Origin: Lepus europaeus
Taxonomy: Eukaryota > Chordata > Mammalia > Lagomorpha > Leporidae
Direction: 5' to 3'
Assembly: GCF_033115175.1 (NCBI RefSeq)
Contig: NC_084835.1
Span: 86,115,948-86,179,947, forward strand
Length of the DNA stretch: 64,000 nucleotides
In this document: positions 47,805 to 60,764 of the stretch, one piece after another
Layout of the letters: every line of letters begins with the position of its first letter
Numbering within the stretch: the first letter of the stretch is position 1
Notes under the pieces: generated by a model
The model's input: the letters and a program-made list of their open reading frames with translations, nothing else
Databases searched by the model: none
Told to the model about the DNA's origin: nothing
Made by a program: the position numbers and the translations under genes

Positions 47805-50030
47805 GTATGGGCCCTATATTTTTAATCTTCAGGGGACATGAAAATCGAGCCAAGAATTGCAAACCCATGAAATCTTGAAGTTGGGAACTTTTGGGGGAAA
47901 GTTGCATGAAGGGCACATTTTTTTACTGCAGTAAGTGACAATTATCTTCAAAGAGGTTTCAAAAGCTGCCTCATAAATGTAACATCCCAATCACATCCTG
48001 ATTGTTTAACAGGGAAATATGGAAATTCACTTGACAGAGTTGACACTTCCAGAAGAGGATTGTTATCTGAAATTGGCACTAAAAATCTCTGGGAGAAAAG
48101 GCTCATGTGAGTGCACAGCTCACTGGAGTCCATGAGTCTGGTCCTGAGTCACTGAACCTCTCACTTGTGCTCCACACAGGTAGATCACGTGTGCCTGCTG
48201 TTCTGTCCACCTGGAAACTCTCCATGTTAGCTCTGCAAATTCCATTCATCCCTCAAAATCCAAGTTAACTTGTATCGCACATTCCTAGCTTCTCCACTCC
48301 ATTCTCGTCTGTACTTTCTCTAATTCTTATGACATTTAAAATCTGAGCCTCATAAATAAATTCTGAATTATTTACCATTCTATTGGTAATAATAATATGT
48401 GTTATAACCTGTGTTATGTACTATTGCTTCAAGTACATAAAGCTTATATCCCAGATAGAAGAGCATAAACAAAGACATTCTTAAGAACAACTTTGGTGGT
48501 GGACATTTCTGATGAAATTAGTCTGTAAGTGGTGATATTTGGGCCAAGGTTCTCTTTGAGGACATCTCTGTTTCAGGAGCAACTTGCTTCTATATAGTGG
48601 TTTGTATACATGATTGTGAGTATTTGATTTTTAACCATGTGTTAGTGTAGGGAAGTGCTTTGATTAAACTGAATTTTAAAATATATGTTGAATGCATACT
48701 AAGAATAAGTTATTTTACTAAGTTTTGTGTGTATTACTGGGCTTGAGGGGTGGTCAGGGAATGGAAGGAGAAATTACAGAAATGAATCGTGAATCTCCCT
48801 TGAGATTCTGACTTACCTTGTGTGTACTTAGTTGTGAGTCCTGACGTATGACTATCACCTCATGGGCACAGGGGATGTGAGTGTAGAGATATGTTTCATG
48901 TGTGAGCATGAGCACAGTATGGTTGTGGTACTTGGGTCAAATCATGGACTCCTTTGTTTTTGAGTGCTACACTCAAGACAGGTATAGAACTCTTACTGCA
49001 GATTGGTTCTCACAATCAGAGGAGGAAGAAGAAGACCCACTGAGGTGTGGTTCACATGACTCCAAGTGGGCTTCAGGTACCTGGATGGGAAGGTGAGTCC
49101 TTCATAGTGCAGTTTGTTGGAACACAGTAGCTCTTTTATTCCCCTCTAGTTTATATAGGCACAAGTCAGTGGATTTGTGAATTATCTTCTTTCAACCAAC
49201 CAAGCTTCAGTAGACCAGTGGCTTATAATGTGTTTATGAGAAGATAGTGGCTTGGAGAGAATGTTAGTTAGACAAGCCCTAGAGAATCACCTTATTCAGA
49301 AATGTGGTGCCAATACTTCTCTTCTTCCACACTCTTCTTCAGTCTATTGCCAGGTAAAAACAATGACACTCTAATCAGATCTGAAGAAAGGCCAGCCAGT
49401 GAGCTGGAAAGGAAACTCCTTTTTGAAAATGTATGGTTAGAAAAGTGGTTTCTATCTCTGTATGATATGGTTGCCAAATATGATGATTAAAGTTCTCATA
49501 AGAAATCTTTTTTCTATACTTCCTGATATTAAATAAGCTAGGAATTGGCTAGCAAAATCCCAGCAAAAACTTTGCTGAATGGATACCTAAATTAAAAAGT
49601 GAGTTCATGCCCATAAGCAGAGCCAAGTGTGCCTTCATCCACAGTCATTATCAGCTGACATTGGGTGCCTTTACAGTTAGAACAGCCACAAAACCAAGGA
49701 CCAAAATAAACTGAAAGTGGTGCTGGGCCTTAATTTTTCTCTCACAAGATATTAAACCAAGACTTTCTGAAATGTGAAGCATATTCTGTCTCATTGCTTT
49801 CATTGAAAATATTATTTATGAATAATGATTTCAATTACAGCAAGAGGCTAACATTAAATTATGATCACATAATAAAAATGTAAATATTAGTTATTCCTTT
49901 TGTTACTCATATTTTAAAATATGTATTTAATGTAAAGTTTATAATAAATGTACCATGTGAGTTTATAATATGTATGTGTGTAGGTAAAAGCTGAACTTGC
50001 TACCCTTATGTGTGTGTGTGTGCGTGCGTG
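47805..50030. other. Unassigned DNA with an L2 trace
   Basis: 48220-48400 (ATCCCTCAAAATCCAAGTTAAC, TTCTCTAATTCTTATGACATTT) resembles L2 on +. The rest is AT-rich unique DNA. A donor-like AAGGTGAGT at about 49091 has no supporting exon. Confidence 0.4.
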
Positions 50031-50036
50031 CATGTG

Positions 50037-50547
50037 CTTCAGAAAGTTCATGGAAAAATGAAATTAATGATAAGTGTATTTTGCTGGAAAATTTTTCAAA
50101 ATACACTCTTTTTAAAAACTGTTTATTTATTTATTTGAAAGATGGAGTTACAGAGAGGGAGAGAGGCAGAAACAGGGAGAGAGAAGTCTTCCATCTGCTG
50201 ATTTACTCCCCAAATGGCCACAATGAACAAGGATGGGCAGACCAGAAGCCAGGAGCTTCTTCCAGGACCTCCGTGCATGTACAGGAGCCCAACCACTTGG
50301 GCAATCTTCTAATCTTCTACTGATTTCCCAGGTGTACTAGCAGGTAGCTGGATCAGAAGTGGAACAGCCAGGACTGGAACCACTGCCCATATGGGATGCC
50401 AGTGCTGCAGGTAGTGGCTTAAACTGCTATGCCACAATGCTGGCCCCCATATATAGTTTTTTAAGATATGTATGTTCCATAAAATTGTGGACAGCCACTT
50501 AGATGCATATACTTAATTCCAGTTTCCACAAATTTTTTTTGCAGTAC
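50037..50547. mobile_element. Mariner-like MITE split by a CSINE
   Basis: Left arm CTTCAGAAAGTTCATGGAAA at 50037-50056, right arm TTTCCACAAATTTTTTTTGCAG at 50523-50544, approximately complementary. The CSINE at 50110-50446 lies between them. It resembles the unit at 21588-21705. Confidence 0.5.
50110..50446 (-). mobile_element. CSINE
   Basis: Reverse-oriented SINE: GTTTATTTATTTATTTGAAAG, GGAGAGAGGCAG, and an end at TATGCCACAATGCTGGCCCC. Confidence 0.9.
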
Positions 50548-50799
50548 TTCTTTGCAGGACCAAAAGCTGCTAGAGGCCACCAGATTTGAGATTCATCAGA
50601 TTATATGATAGATGTGAAAGTATTTTCGAAAGCTTTTTAAATGAACATAATAGTGATGATAGAGAATGCTATTTTAGAGGCAAACAACAGGGCTCTGACC
50701 AAGGTGATCAGTTACAGCAATTAACTAGAAGAAGGTGTCAATAGTGTATTTGATGACAATGAGGATGGGTCAATTTTTCTAAAAGAATACAATCCACAT

Positions 50800-51370
50800 T
50801 CTTTCTTCTGCCTTCCCAGGGCCTACTGCACAACCCCTTCTGCTTTCTGACCCCTTGTCTATTCCTTCTGACTTTCTGGAAGGTCTCTACCTCCCAGACA
50901 GAGCTCAAGCTCACTCACCTGCTCACCTCAGACATGTCTTACTATTCCCCTCTGAATGCCCTGTTGTGTCCTGCTGACCTTCTCCTTGCTTCTGCATCCT
51001 ACTCATCCTTCACGACCAAGGTCAGCTCTCTTGTCCTCCTACAATCCTCTCAGACCACTTTAGCCCACAATTTTCTTTCTTTTCTAAACTAATAGCAGTT
51101 TCTGTCGCTGCCACTCATTTGACAATCAACTATATAATGCATTGTGACAGCTCTGATATTACATTGTGCCATATCGTTATTTCCCTCTTCTGTTTTCAGT
51201 TTTTTATCTATTTCCCCTCACATTTTGCTTTATAACTGTAACTTCACTCAAATGTCCTTTATGGTAGGGGGTAGGGTTTCCCCTTTCTGTTAGATTCTTC
51301 CCTAATCTGTGCTCAGCATGTAATTACTCTCGCACAAGGTGTTTAATAAATATTAGTTGTTGCAATAAAG
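50800..51370 (+). mobile_element. L2 LINE 3' region
   Basis: ATCCTACTCATCCTTCACGACC, GCATGTAATTACTC and the terminus GGTGTTTAATAAATATTAGTTG follow L2 3' order over more than 350 bases. No frame survives. Confidence 0.65.
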
Positions 51371-51384
51371 GATGGGCAGCTCTA

Positions 51385-51520
51385 TTTGATGTTGCATTTC
51401 CTCACCTGAAATTAGAATAACAAAATATCCTCATAGGGCTGATAAACAAGGATTAAATGAACAAAATATGTAAAATGCAATGCAGAGTACCTACTACTTG
51501 GTAAAGCCTTGTAAACCCAT
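51385..51520 (+). mobile_element. MIR fragment
   Basis: TTTCCTCACCTGAAATTAG, ATAACAAAATATCCTCATAGGGC and AAGGATTAAATGAAC match the MIR 3' half. Confidence 0.65.
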
Positions 51521-51524
51521 ATGC

Positions 51525-54500
51525 CCTAGGATTAGCTCATTAATGGAAACTGTTACATCACAAAGCTACCTGGTTGTTTTGAAGCAACTACTGGCAGGAA
51601 TGGATGACTTGAGGCATGCTACATTTCTTTATTCACTATGTCATGCATAGGAGATTAGAAATATTTATTTTAGCATGCCTTCTCTTATTGTTGTATCAAG
51701 AGAAGGGATTATAGTGTTCTTGACTCATTGATAATTGATACTAATAGAATGGTCTTTCTTAAAATTCAATATCCTGACCACTCAGGGGAAAACAAAGGAG
51801 AGAAGTAGACAGACACTCCTGCTGTGGCCTCAATCAGACCTGAAGCATCCTGTCGACAAATAGTTAACTCATTAGTTCTGTTTGGCTGTAGGTCTGACAC
51901 CATCACTATAATGCAATATGAAGTGCTAATTATCACGAAATCCAATGATACAATTTACCTGGGAAGAAAAACCTTTTCTCTGTCTTTATTGGAAGCTGCC
52001 TCTTCCGTCTCTTAAATTTGATCAGCATTTACCGCAATAGAAGAGGAGACCACAGCTCCTGCATTTGCCTTGAGCCCTAACTAATGCAAAGGACAGTTCA
52101 CTCTCAATCCATGTTATTTTTCAGATAATTCAGCACATCACTGGGTGCTTAAGAGTTTCTGTTGGTAATCTAAGAAGACAAAACAAATCTGAGATCCTGC
52201 ATCCTCTCAAATGGGCAGTGTGCCTGACTCAGAAGACGAGTAGGCAGAGGCTAGGTCTTCTTGCTTCCGTGGGCTCTGAATCCATTTGTCTGTGTGGCAC
52301 TGAAGAGCTGGCCATCCATTCTACCCCATTTCCTAAATTAAATGGGCTGGTCAGTTTCAATATTCTGCCCAGGTTCAGATTTCTTATAAACAAAGCCGCT
52401 GTAACTAGTGACTTCCCTGAGGGAGTGTGTGAATCCTGAAGTCTAGAAACTGCCACTGGCTGCCTGGTCCAGACTGCAGTCCCTAAGTCTGCACACCTAA
52501 GGAAAGCTCTGGAGCCTTTACTAAGAATAGCTGCCTCCCCCTGGACATCACTTCCCTGCAGGGTCCCAGACCTTTTGACCTAATCAAGGTCTGGTGACCC
52601 CTGAAAAGCATTTTCTCATCCTGGTAGTCAGTTAGCAGTTGGGTAGCCGGTGCCAATTCCTGGAGCCACTGTTAAGTGCATCTGTTTCAGCTTTCATTTG
52701 CCAGGCTTCCTTCAACCTGAGCTTTCTTTCCATTTTTATTCACCCAGTTTACCCAGACATCATGTGGTCTAAAACCCTGAGACAGCATGTGGGAGTTTGG
52801 TGTTGCAGGCATAAAGTTGGTGTATATACAGTGTGACTAGGGTGAGGAGGAGGGTTAGACAATTTGCAGAGTTGCCAGCTACTCCAGCAATGTATCCCCT
52901 TCTTCTAGGCCATCTATCTTCACTTCTTTCAATAGAGCTCCACTTAACTTCATTCCAAATTCCTGGAGCTCAGACAACACTGTGCTGGTGAAGGAAGGCA
53001 AGGAGAATTTTCAGGCTCATACCTTGTTAAGAAGTTCACTTTGACTATGTGCAATGAGTGAAATATTGAGCAACCAGTATATTGTTTTTAAAAAGGATAT
53101 TAAACAACAGTGCAGGGCTATCTGGCTATATTACAGTGTCTATCTTCTCATGTGTCAGCAACAAGTAATGCTGAAGGAGGCCTCATTATCATATTCACAG
53201 TGGTACAGGTAGTAAAACAGTTAGGCTTTGCCTTGCTCAGGATGCTCAGAGCTGAAATAGATAAACTATGTGGGAGACTAGTAATAGGTAATTATTCTCT
53301 ACTTACATATTCAGCCTCATAATTCTAAATTAAGGTAAGTGGAAAAAGCTTATAAAATATTCAAAGCTCCTTTATCTTTCCTCCTCCCTCTTATTAGAAA
53401 CTGTGCATGAATTTGCATAGAATAAACTGAGCTCATAAATCAAAGGAGAAACTGCAAGAATGCTCTTTGTAAGTTATAATTTAAGGTTAACTGTAGCACA
53501 TTTTGCTTACTGTATTATTAATGACTTTCGTTCACTCATGACAAGATTACATATTAAAAATTGTTGGTAGACAAAACTCAGTTCATAATCAATTTGCTTC
53601 TTAATGTGAGCAATCTGCGTGCATCCCTACGGCGGAGGCAGGTTTAGCGAGGATAATAGAAGGAGTGCCTTGGGATGAACGTTCTCACAACGTTGGGCTC
53701 CCTCAGAGCTGTGATTGACAGACAATTCCAAGGGGGAATGAAGTGACTGGTGAAGGGCAAATCTCTGGCTCAGCCGGGGCTCGAGGCTGCTCCCTGAGGC
53801 CCCAGAATTGGATTCCACCTGAATGGGCGTCCTGCAAGTTGACAATGCATTATACTTTCCAACCACTTACCTGCACTTGAAGTCATTTCATCTTGAAAGC
53901 CATTTTTAAATGTATCACATGTATTTACTAGAAAATGTGCAGTTTATTCCACTGTTCTACAAATTCAAATGATTTCCAAATGCTTTCTCAAATCAGGTGT
54001 TCAGGTACTCTAGCTGTCTCTCTCATTTTATCTTGTCCTCTTTCTTCTTCCTCATTATGTATAGATTCCATCCAGTTACTTCTGGGTCTCAGCATTTCTG
54101 CTTTTCTTTAGAAATAGTCCTTCTCTTTCATTCCAACCAAGGATGGCCATTCTGTCTATGTAGCTATAGTTTCTGGCCACCCCCTAGCCACATTCTGTGT
54201 TAATCCAAGGGTCAAGTTTTTTATTACACTGCATTTGGATACCAGCTACCTTGTGACACTTGTGCAACATAATCACTTGCCCTTTCACTTGGCTGGAGAA
54301 TCAGAGACAAACAGAGTGTATACACGTTATTTTCCTGGGAGTTGACAAAGGTGGTTTTGACATGGTTTTTGCATTGCAGTCCTAGATCTGCCTCAGGTGC
54401 ATTTGGGGGTGAAGTGAGGAGAATAATTTCTGATCTGTGTCCATTCTTCATTTTTTATTTTTAATTGTATGGGTAAACATTTGAAAGTGTCATTTTGAAA

Positions 54501-55360
54501 CGTTACATCACTTTGTTTCATTACTGTTTTTATTCTTAGTATTATAGATTCACATGAATTGAAATTTATTTACTCAGCAAATGTGTGGAAATTAAATTTT
54601 AGGCTCCTAGGGCAAGGAACTTTTGATGTAGACATTATAGTACCTACAAAAATTAAGAAAGCATTGACAACATATTCCAAAATATTACTAAAGAGGATCC
54701 ATTTGGAAAGTTGCTTCTTATTTGAGGCTAATTTCTAAGGAATTGTTTTCACTTCCTGTCTTATCCTCCTTAGACTCAGAGACCTCCAACCCTTCCCTCT
54801 CAACATGCCAACATGGTAAGGAAACCAGAGTGACTTTCTGCAAAGCCAGAAAAGGCTTGCAAGAAAAGGATGTGGCAAAGTGTGAGGTGTGGTAACTGGG
54901 CAGAAATGGAAAGAATTGAGACTGAGAAATGAGCCTCAGCATGAAGTAGCATGGGGACTTGAAGGGGGAGGTGACTCATCCCAGATGTGAAAAGATCCAG
55001 TGCATTCATTAACTTAAATTAAATAAGAGTGGTGAAATGAAAAGTCAAAAGGAACGATTATTCCTCCTGCCTGACATTTATAATTGAATGTTCTTAGCGG
55101 ATGCATCCTTAACTCTTGGTTTGGGTGGCATCATGATTCTTGGCTTCAGCCCTGTCTCTTAGCCAGTGACCCTTGCATTTCTAAGGTGACTCACTGGCAT
55201 GTGCTTTCGACGTTTCTCCTAGCCCCCGTCTTATGTCTCCTTGCCATTCTAACACAGTGTCTTACAATTATGTGTCCCAGAGAGAATTAACCTTCCCCAT
55301 CCTAACAGCCCCCTGGACCTCTTGTCCCTGTGCATTGCTCTCTCACGCACCCAGAACTTA
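51525..55360. other. About 3.8 kb of mostly unique DNA
   Basis: The longest repeat-poor stretch in the right half. No coding exon identified. 53580-53870, with higher GC and motif content, is listed separately. Confidence 0.45.
53580..53870. promoter_or_regulatory. Candidate regulatory element with PBX/MEIS-type site
   Basis: Repeat-free block with several CpGs in a CpG-poor window and a perfect TGATTGACAG at 53712-53721, the composite PBX/MEIS (TALE homeodomain) recognition word, followed by ACAATTCC. Sequence and motif are directly visible; enhancer function is inferred. No TATA or open frame supports a promoter reading. Confidence 0.35.
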
Positions 55361-55369
55361 ACTCATTTT

Positions 55370-55820
55370 GTGAGTCTTCCTACCTTACTTGCTGCCCCCA
55401 GTATACAGACTCTGACAATTTCATCTAAAGTTTCTCAAATTGCTCCTCACCTGCAGTCCCTAGGCCTTGTGTTAGCACAGGCTTTCATCCAGGGGTCATC
55501 GCAATGATCTCTTTGCTAGTTCTTTTGCTGAAGCTCATGGACCCTATCTGTCCCACAGTGCCGTAGAGCAAATTTCCTAAAACAAATCATGGATCATGTC
55601 ATTTTCCTTGTTTAAAATCTTTCACTGGCACTTTGAATGATACACTCATACTTTTCAGCATGTATATATAAACCTTCAAACTCTTTCTTCTGCCTCTTAT
55701 CTTCTACTACCTCTCAACTGTAGATTTTCTGAATTCAAATCAAACCTCTCTCTCTCTCTTCTCTCTTCCCTACCCTTCTCTTCCCTGTAACACCTAAGTT
55801 TTGGGCTTTAGCTCTTTTTA
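55370..55820 (+). mobile_element. L2-like LINE remnant
   Basis: GATCTCTTTGCTAGTTC, TTTCCTAAAACAAATCATGG, ATCATGTCATTTTCC and CCTTCAAACTCTTTCTTCTGC follow an old mammalian LINE 3' region. A CT-rich tract lies at 55748-55775. Confidence 0.5.
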
Positions 55821-55864
55821 TTTCACATTCAGCCAGAGGCAGAGCTTTTATTTCTGTGATGTTG

Positions 55865-55965
55865 TTAAAAATGTTAATTTAATTCATTAAAAATGTACTG
55901 TGCATCTATTATGAAATTCTAGGAGCTGGGGGAAGCTGGGGAATGAAGACAGCCAAGTAAAAGTG
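55865..55965 (-). mobile_element. Short L2-like fragment
   Basis: AATTCATTAAAAATGTACTGTGC and ATTCTAGGAGCTGGGGG recall the complement of the L2 3' terminus. Tentative. Confidence 0.35.
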
Positions 55966-55969
55966 GAGA

Positions 55970-57195
55970 AGATAGGAAAACAGAGAAGACCCAATGAACA
56001 CTGAGAACCTTTCACAGCATGCTTACTCCCCTCACCCTGCTGCACCCCTCCTTTCAGAACATGGCCATCAGAAGCTCTAGGGAATGATTCTTCTGAGCAG
56101 GGACCACAACGCCCTGCAGTCCAGTGCAGTTCTAGATGATCTGACCTTTCTTTGAATGGAAACTTCGTAATGGATACAAACTGATTGGCACTTAAGGGCT
56201 ATTTTCCTATCTTCTTAGAGGCACAATCCCCAGAATCAACATTCAAAATGGGACTCTTATTATTACACTGTTTGTTTTTCATATCGTTACATAACTCTGG
56301 CTGAGCTCACCTATGAGACTTTAGGCTCTTTAATTTGCCAAGGTCAGTCTACTTCAGGCAGATCTTTAGTTACTCTATTGCCATGAGATCCATCAGAGCA
56401 AAGGGCTTTCATGGTAATTAAAGTGCTACATTGCTTTTGTACCTTGGGGAGAACTATGGCACAGCAATCTGGGAGAAAGAAGGACCCATGCTCTCCTCTT
56501 ACTTTGTGTTCTCAAACTGAGTAGAGCATCCCTAGAATGGAGAAAAGGGGACTTAGGAAAAAAGGGGAAAAAGGAAGAGAATGGGCTTCTGTAATTCTGT
56601 TACTTGTTAAAGAGTCAGGAAACAGCACAGGAAACATTACAAGATAGGAACTGCTTAGTAGCTCCTTTCAATCACCTCCTCTAAAGTCACAAAATCATTC
56701 ATAATTAATTATCAATTGATTGATGTAGACATATGCTATAGAAGTTCTGGGAGGGTAAGATCAATTTGGTCAGAGATGGCACAAAAGGCCCTGAGAGAAT
56801 GGTTCAGAAGAATGGCATGGAGGGGCCAGCATTGTGAAGGTGGGAGGGCAATACTGTCCTCTCAGAGATGCAAATTAATGATTCCATGATGGTCTCAGTT
56901 GGATGCTGTGTGCAGAACTGGCTGAAGCAGAAGACAGGAAAACAGAGAAGACCCAAAGTACATTGTCCATTTGTACATTGCACATGAAGGAGACATTGTT
57001 GAGGTTGAGCCAAAATACTTCAGATTTAATCTATTCTGTGTTTACTCTCTATTGATTGGTGGAAGGACACAGAGAAACTCTTCATTTCCCTCTTCCTTAA
57101 TTCATTCCTCCTGAGGAGGACTTTGTTGTATATCCTTCCAGTTCTCATTCTACACATTTATATGTGTAGCTGCAGATACTTTTTAATGTATTTAC
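55970..57195. other. Unassigned DNA
   Basis: Unique-looking; no coding signal. TAATTA and ATCAATTGATTGATG words cluster at 56705-56725. Confidence 0.4.
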
Positions 57196-57200
57196 ATAAA

Positions 57201-57593
57201 TTCACACAACTTTTTAAAAAAAAACATTTACTTTATTTGAAAGTCACAGTTACACAGAGAGAGGAGAGCAAAGAGAAAAGAAGAAGAGAGAGAGAGCTAG
57301 AGAGGGAGAGACAAATCTTCCATCTGCTGGCCCACTCCTCAGATGGTCACAATGGCCAGAGCTGCACCAATCCGAAGCCAGGAGCTAGGAGCTTCTTCTG
57401 GGTCTCCCATGTGGGTGCAGGGGCCCAAGGACCTGGGCCATCTTCCACTGCTTTCCTAGGCCATAGCAGAGAGCTGGATCAGAAGTGGAACAGCTGGGTC
57501 TCGAACTGGTGGCCATATGGGATGCCGGCACTGCAGGCGGTGGCTTTACCTGCTATGCCACAGTGCTGGCCCCAGTTTCACACAATTTTTAAA
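57201..57593 (-). mobile_element. CSINE with about 17-bp TSD
   Basis: Reverse-oriented SINE from AAACATTTACTTTATTTG to ATGCCACAGTGCTGGCCCC. TTCACACAAC(T)n AAA at 57201-57218 is repeated as TTCACACAATTTTTAAA at 57577-57593 with one substitution or indel. Confidence 0.92.
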
Positions 57594-57599
57594 CATAAA

Positions 57600-58550
57600 T
57601 GAGAGCATCTATACTTGTAGAAGGTTCTCTGCTTATAATGGTTACACTTATAGTAGTTTGAATTTATGGTGATGTGAAAGCGATGACACATTCAGTAGAA
57701 ACTGCACTTTAAATTCTGAATTTTGACCTTTCCCTGGCTAGCCATGGCTCCCAGTCAGCCCCACAGTAATAAGAGGAAACAACTGACATCCTAGAGTGCA
57801 CTGTGCTGCTGAGCTAGGGTGGTTGGTTGGTTAGATGACTTAAAGGCATTTTTGACTACAAATTTTTCAACTTTCATCAGGACATAAGCCTATTATAGCT
57901 TATATGACTTTATTGAGTGCCTTAATTTGTTGCTTAAATATTTGCTTTGATCCTCTCTTATCTGTTGCCTCTGTTGTTTTTACTTCTGTGGTATCCTATA
58001 GTAAGGAGACACTAGGATTTTTCTGTGCAATGTATTACTGATGGGCATAGAGGTTGTTAGTAATCTTTGCATGTGACAAAGGAAAGCACATTTTGGTACT
58101 TAAATTTTGGATGAGGTACATACTTCTTTATAGGACAAGGTTCATGAAGGTAGGATTGTTAATCTTGGAAAAAAATGTTGAGAGTTCCATAAACAGTCTA
58201 TCAAAATCCTTCCAAGGTATATGCATGTTAGTGCTCATTTCCCCACACCAATCTTATCTCCTATGGTTCACAAAGTTGATGTGTGAAAAATAGTATTTCA
58301 TTGTTTTAAAAATGTATTTTCTTTGTTACCAGTGAAAACTATCTTTTCAAAGACTATTCATTTTACTCCTTAAACTTTATATTTATTGATCCAAAGAGGC
58401 CGTTTCTCTCATTTCTGTTCCTTATTAGTTAGAAATTAAATCAGTTTGACTTCCCCTGAATTTTTTCTAACCATCAGATACCTAAGCTAAGTAATGTGAA
58501 AGTGTTAAGCAAGTTAAGCAATCAATTGATCAATGTGTATGCACTAGGCA
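57600..58550. other. Unassigned AT-rich DNA
   Basis: No recognisable repeat or gene. Confidence 0.4.
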
Positions 58551-58554
58551 ATTA

Positions 58555-58900
58555 ATGCCTCTAGTCTGTGCGGGTTATTGTTCAGGATACAGCTCTGGCT
58601 TTTAAGAAGCTTATATGATCTTTTAGGGTGATAAGACACAAAATGTAATCAATGACAATACCACTGTTTACTAACCCCCAAGGACTGCAGACAACCAGGG
58701 AGAGAGGGCCTGTGTAGGTTGGACAGGCTGTAAAGGTTTGTTGAAGGAGTTCTAGTCCTGCTTAACCTTGGAAGGGGCCTTTGGGGGGAAGGGAGTGCAT
58801 TTCAGAATGAGTAGAACAGTGAGAGTCAAGATGCTAAGAGGTTTTCAGAGGGTGGCAGGGAATGCAGCCATCCTGAAGCAGAGACTGCAGACACCTGAAG
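58555..58900 (-). mobile_element. L2 remnant
   Basis: GGATACAGCTCTGGCTTTTAAG, AGCTTATATGATCTTTTAGG, AACCTTGGAAGGGGCC and TTTTCAGAGGGTGGCAGGG follow reverse-complement L2 order. A 115-codon open frame (58768-59115) overlaps its end and is not considered coding. Confidence 0.45.
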
Positions 58901-58904
58901 GAGA

Positions 58905-60415
58905 GTATGAATCCCAGAGCTGCTGTGAGCACTGCTCCAGCGCCATAAGACTCCCAGAGATTACTGTTTTCCTCTCCTCTCTGGGATCTGCATCTGCCCA
59001 TTGTCATCCTGACCTGCTTTTGGGAGGCTGTGTGCAGGAGTCCAGCTTTCATTCTAGAGGACGGATAAGGACAGAGCATGGCTTTGCCCTTCTGAGCTCC
59101 ACTGGATCCCCCTAGAAGCCGCTGGATCCAGGACCTGCCTGATTGCAGCCCCTAAAGCCTCATCATTTTGTCCAGAGGTGCCATTGCTGCAATTACAATC
59201 CAAACCAAGAGTCAATTACTCACTGTGTGAATCACCCCCAAAAGATTGCTTTTTCCTTTTCCATTAGTATCACACATAATTGCACTCTGTATGGTTCCTA
59301 AACTCTTATTCCTAACTTCAATGTCCATGAGGATCTGGGTTGATTATAAAGTCCCTTCATCTCCTATCACTGACCTCACTGACACTTTCCATAAGGTTTC
59401 TGACGATTTTCTTCATTAACAATATACCCACCTCCTACCATTAATTATTCAGTTCCTTGTGAGGAAAGAATCACTATGTTTTCCCTGCTGATATTTCCAT
59501 ATGTTCATCCTTTCTTTGTCTCCTTATTAACAGGGAATGTTAACACTCACATGCCCTAGAGTTGTAGTGATAGTAGATTTTGATGGAGCTTTTATCTTTT
59601 ATATTTATTATCCCTGTGGACCCCACCTTTTCCCATATTTTGACCCTACAGTTCACCATGAGCTGACCCAAGATGTGACTTCTCTTGGGCTTTCTATTTG
59701 ATGCAATTTCAAATTCCAACAAATTTTGCTTTCACTCTGTTATTGTTGTTCAATGTGGCTACCCAATGCATTACCTGCCTTTGAGGCTTATTAAATGGGA
59801 TCAACCATTTCATCATCAATAATTTAACAGCTGTTAAGTACCATGACACCAGTCAACAAAAGGAAGAATCACGCTGTTCCTTTACTCACAGCAAAGAATA
59901 GGAGAATAGGAGGGTAGACCAAAATACTGGATGTCGATCTAGCTAAATGAAGGCACGGAGCAGGCAGCAATATGTCTGAAATCCATAAAGCAATGGTGAC
60001 CTCATTCTATATTTGGGCCAAATGTATATGCAAAAGTTTCAGTCTGGTAGAAAGACTCATTAATAGGGAACTTGGGGGGCAGTGGTCACATTGTAAGAAA
60101 GTCGAAATGCTTTGGTCCTTTCAGACATTTCATATTGCGGATATCTAGCAGAAAAAAATGCCTTTAATGAAATTAGGCATTCAAAGGGCAGTGATAGCAG
60201 GAGTGTGAATCAATAGAATGTGGGAAAATGCCAGACAAATAACTTAGGTTTAGGCCAGGGGCTCGGGGATCAAGAAGCACTGGAATCCCAAGCCATGGTA
60301 TAGTCATCAAGCTTAAACAAGCACAGGAAGGGCTTAAAAGGAGGCAAAGAAATGTTGATGGGTGTTTAGAGGGCATTTCATGGTAGCCCAATCAAGTCTA
60401 GAGACACTAACAGTG
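58905..60415. other. Mostly unique DNA
   Basis: No secure repeat. 59950-60190 is AT-rich with several A/T-rich transcription-factor-like words but no distinctive cluster. Confidence 0.4.
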
Positions 60416-60435
60416 GTTTTTTGTTGTTGTTGTTG

Positions 60436-60762
60436 GTTTTTTTTTTTTTTTTTTTTTTGACGGGCAGAGTTGGACAGTGAGAGAGAGAGACAGAGAGAAA
60501 GGTCTTCCTTCTGTTGGTTCACCCCCTAAATGGCCGCTATGGCCAGAACTACGCCAATCCGAAGCCAGGAGCTTCCTCCTGGTCTCCCATGCGGGTGCAG
60601 GGCTCAAGCACTTGGGCCATCCTCCACTGCCCTCCCAGGCCACAGCAGAGTGCTGGACTGGAAGAGGAGCAACCAGGACAGAATCCGGCACCCCGACCAG
60701 GACTAGAACCTGGGGTGCCGGCACCGCAGGTGGAGGATTAGCCTAGTGAGCTGTGGAGCCAG
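60436..60762 (-). mobile_element. Young-type CSINE
   Basis: Reverse-oriented poly(A)-type copy. A long T-run (preceded by GTTGTTGTTGTTGG, a mutated A-tail) leads into TTGACGGGCAGAGTTGGACAG, then the body, GACCAGGACTAGAACC and CTGTGGAGCCAGCC. The TSD was not resolved. Confidence 0.92.
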
Positions 60763-60764
60763 CC

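Noticed and set aside
48960..49100. Exon-like segment ending in AAGGTGAGT
   Set aside because: The donor word is good but no acceptor with a polypyrimidine tract and no conserved frame supports it.
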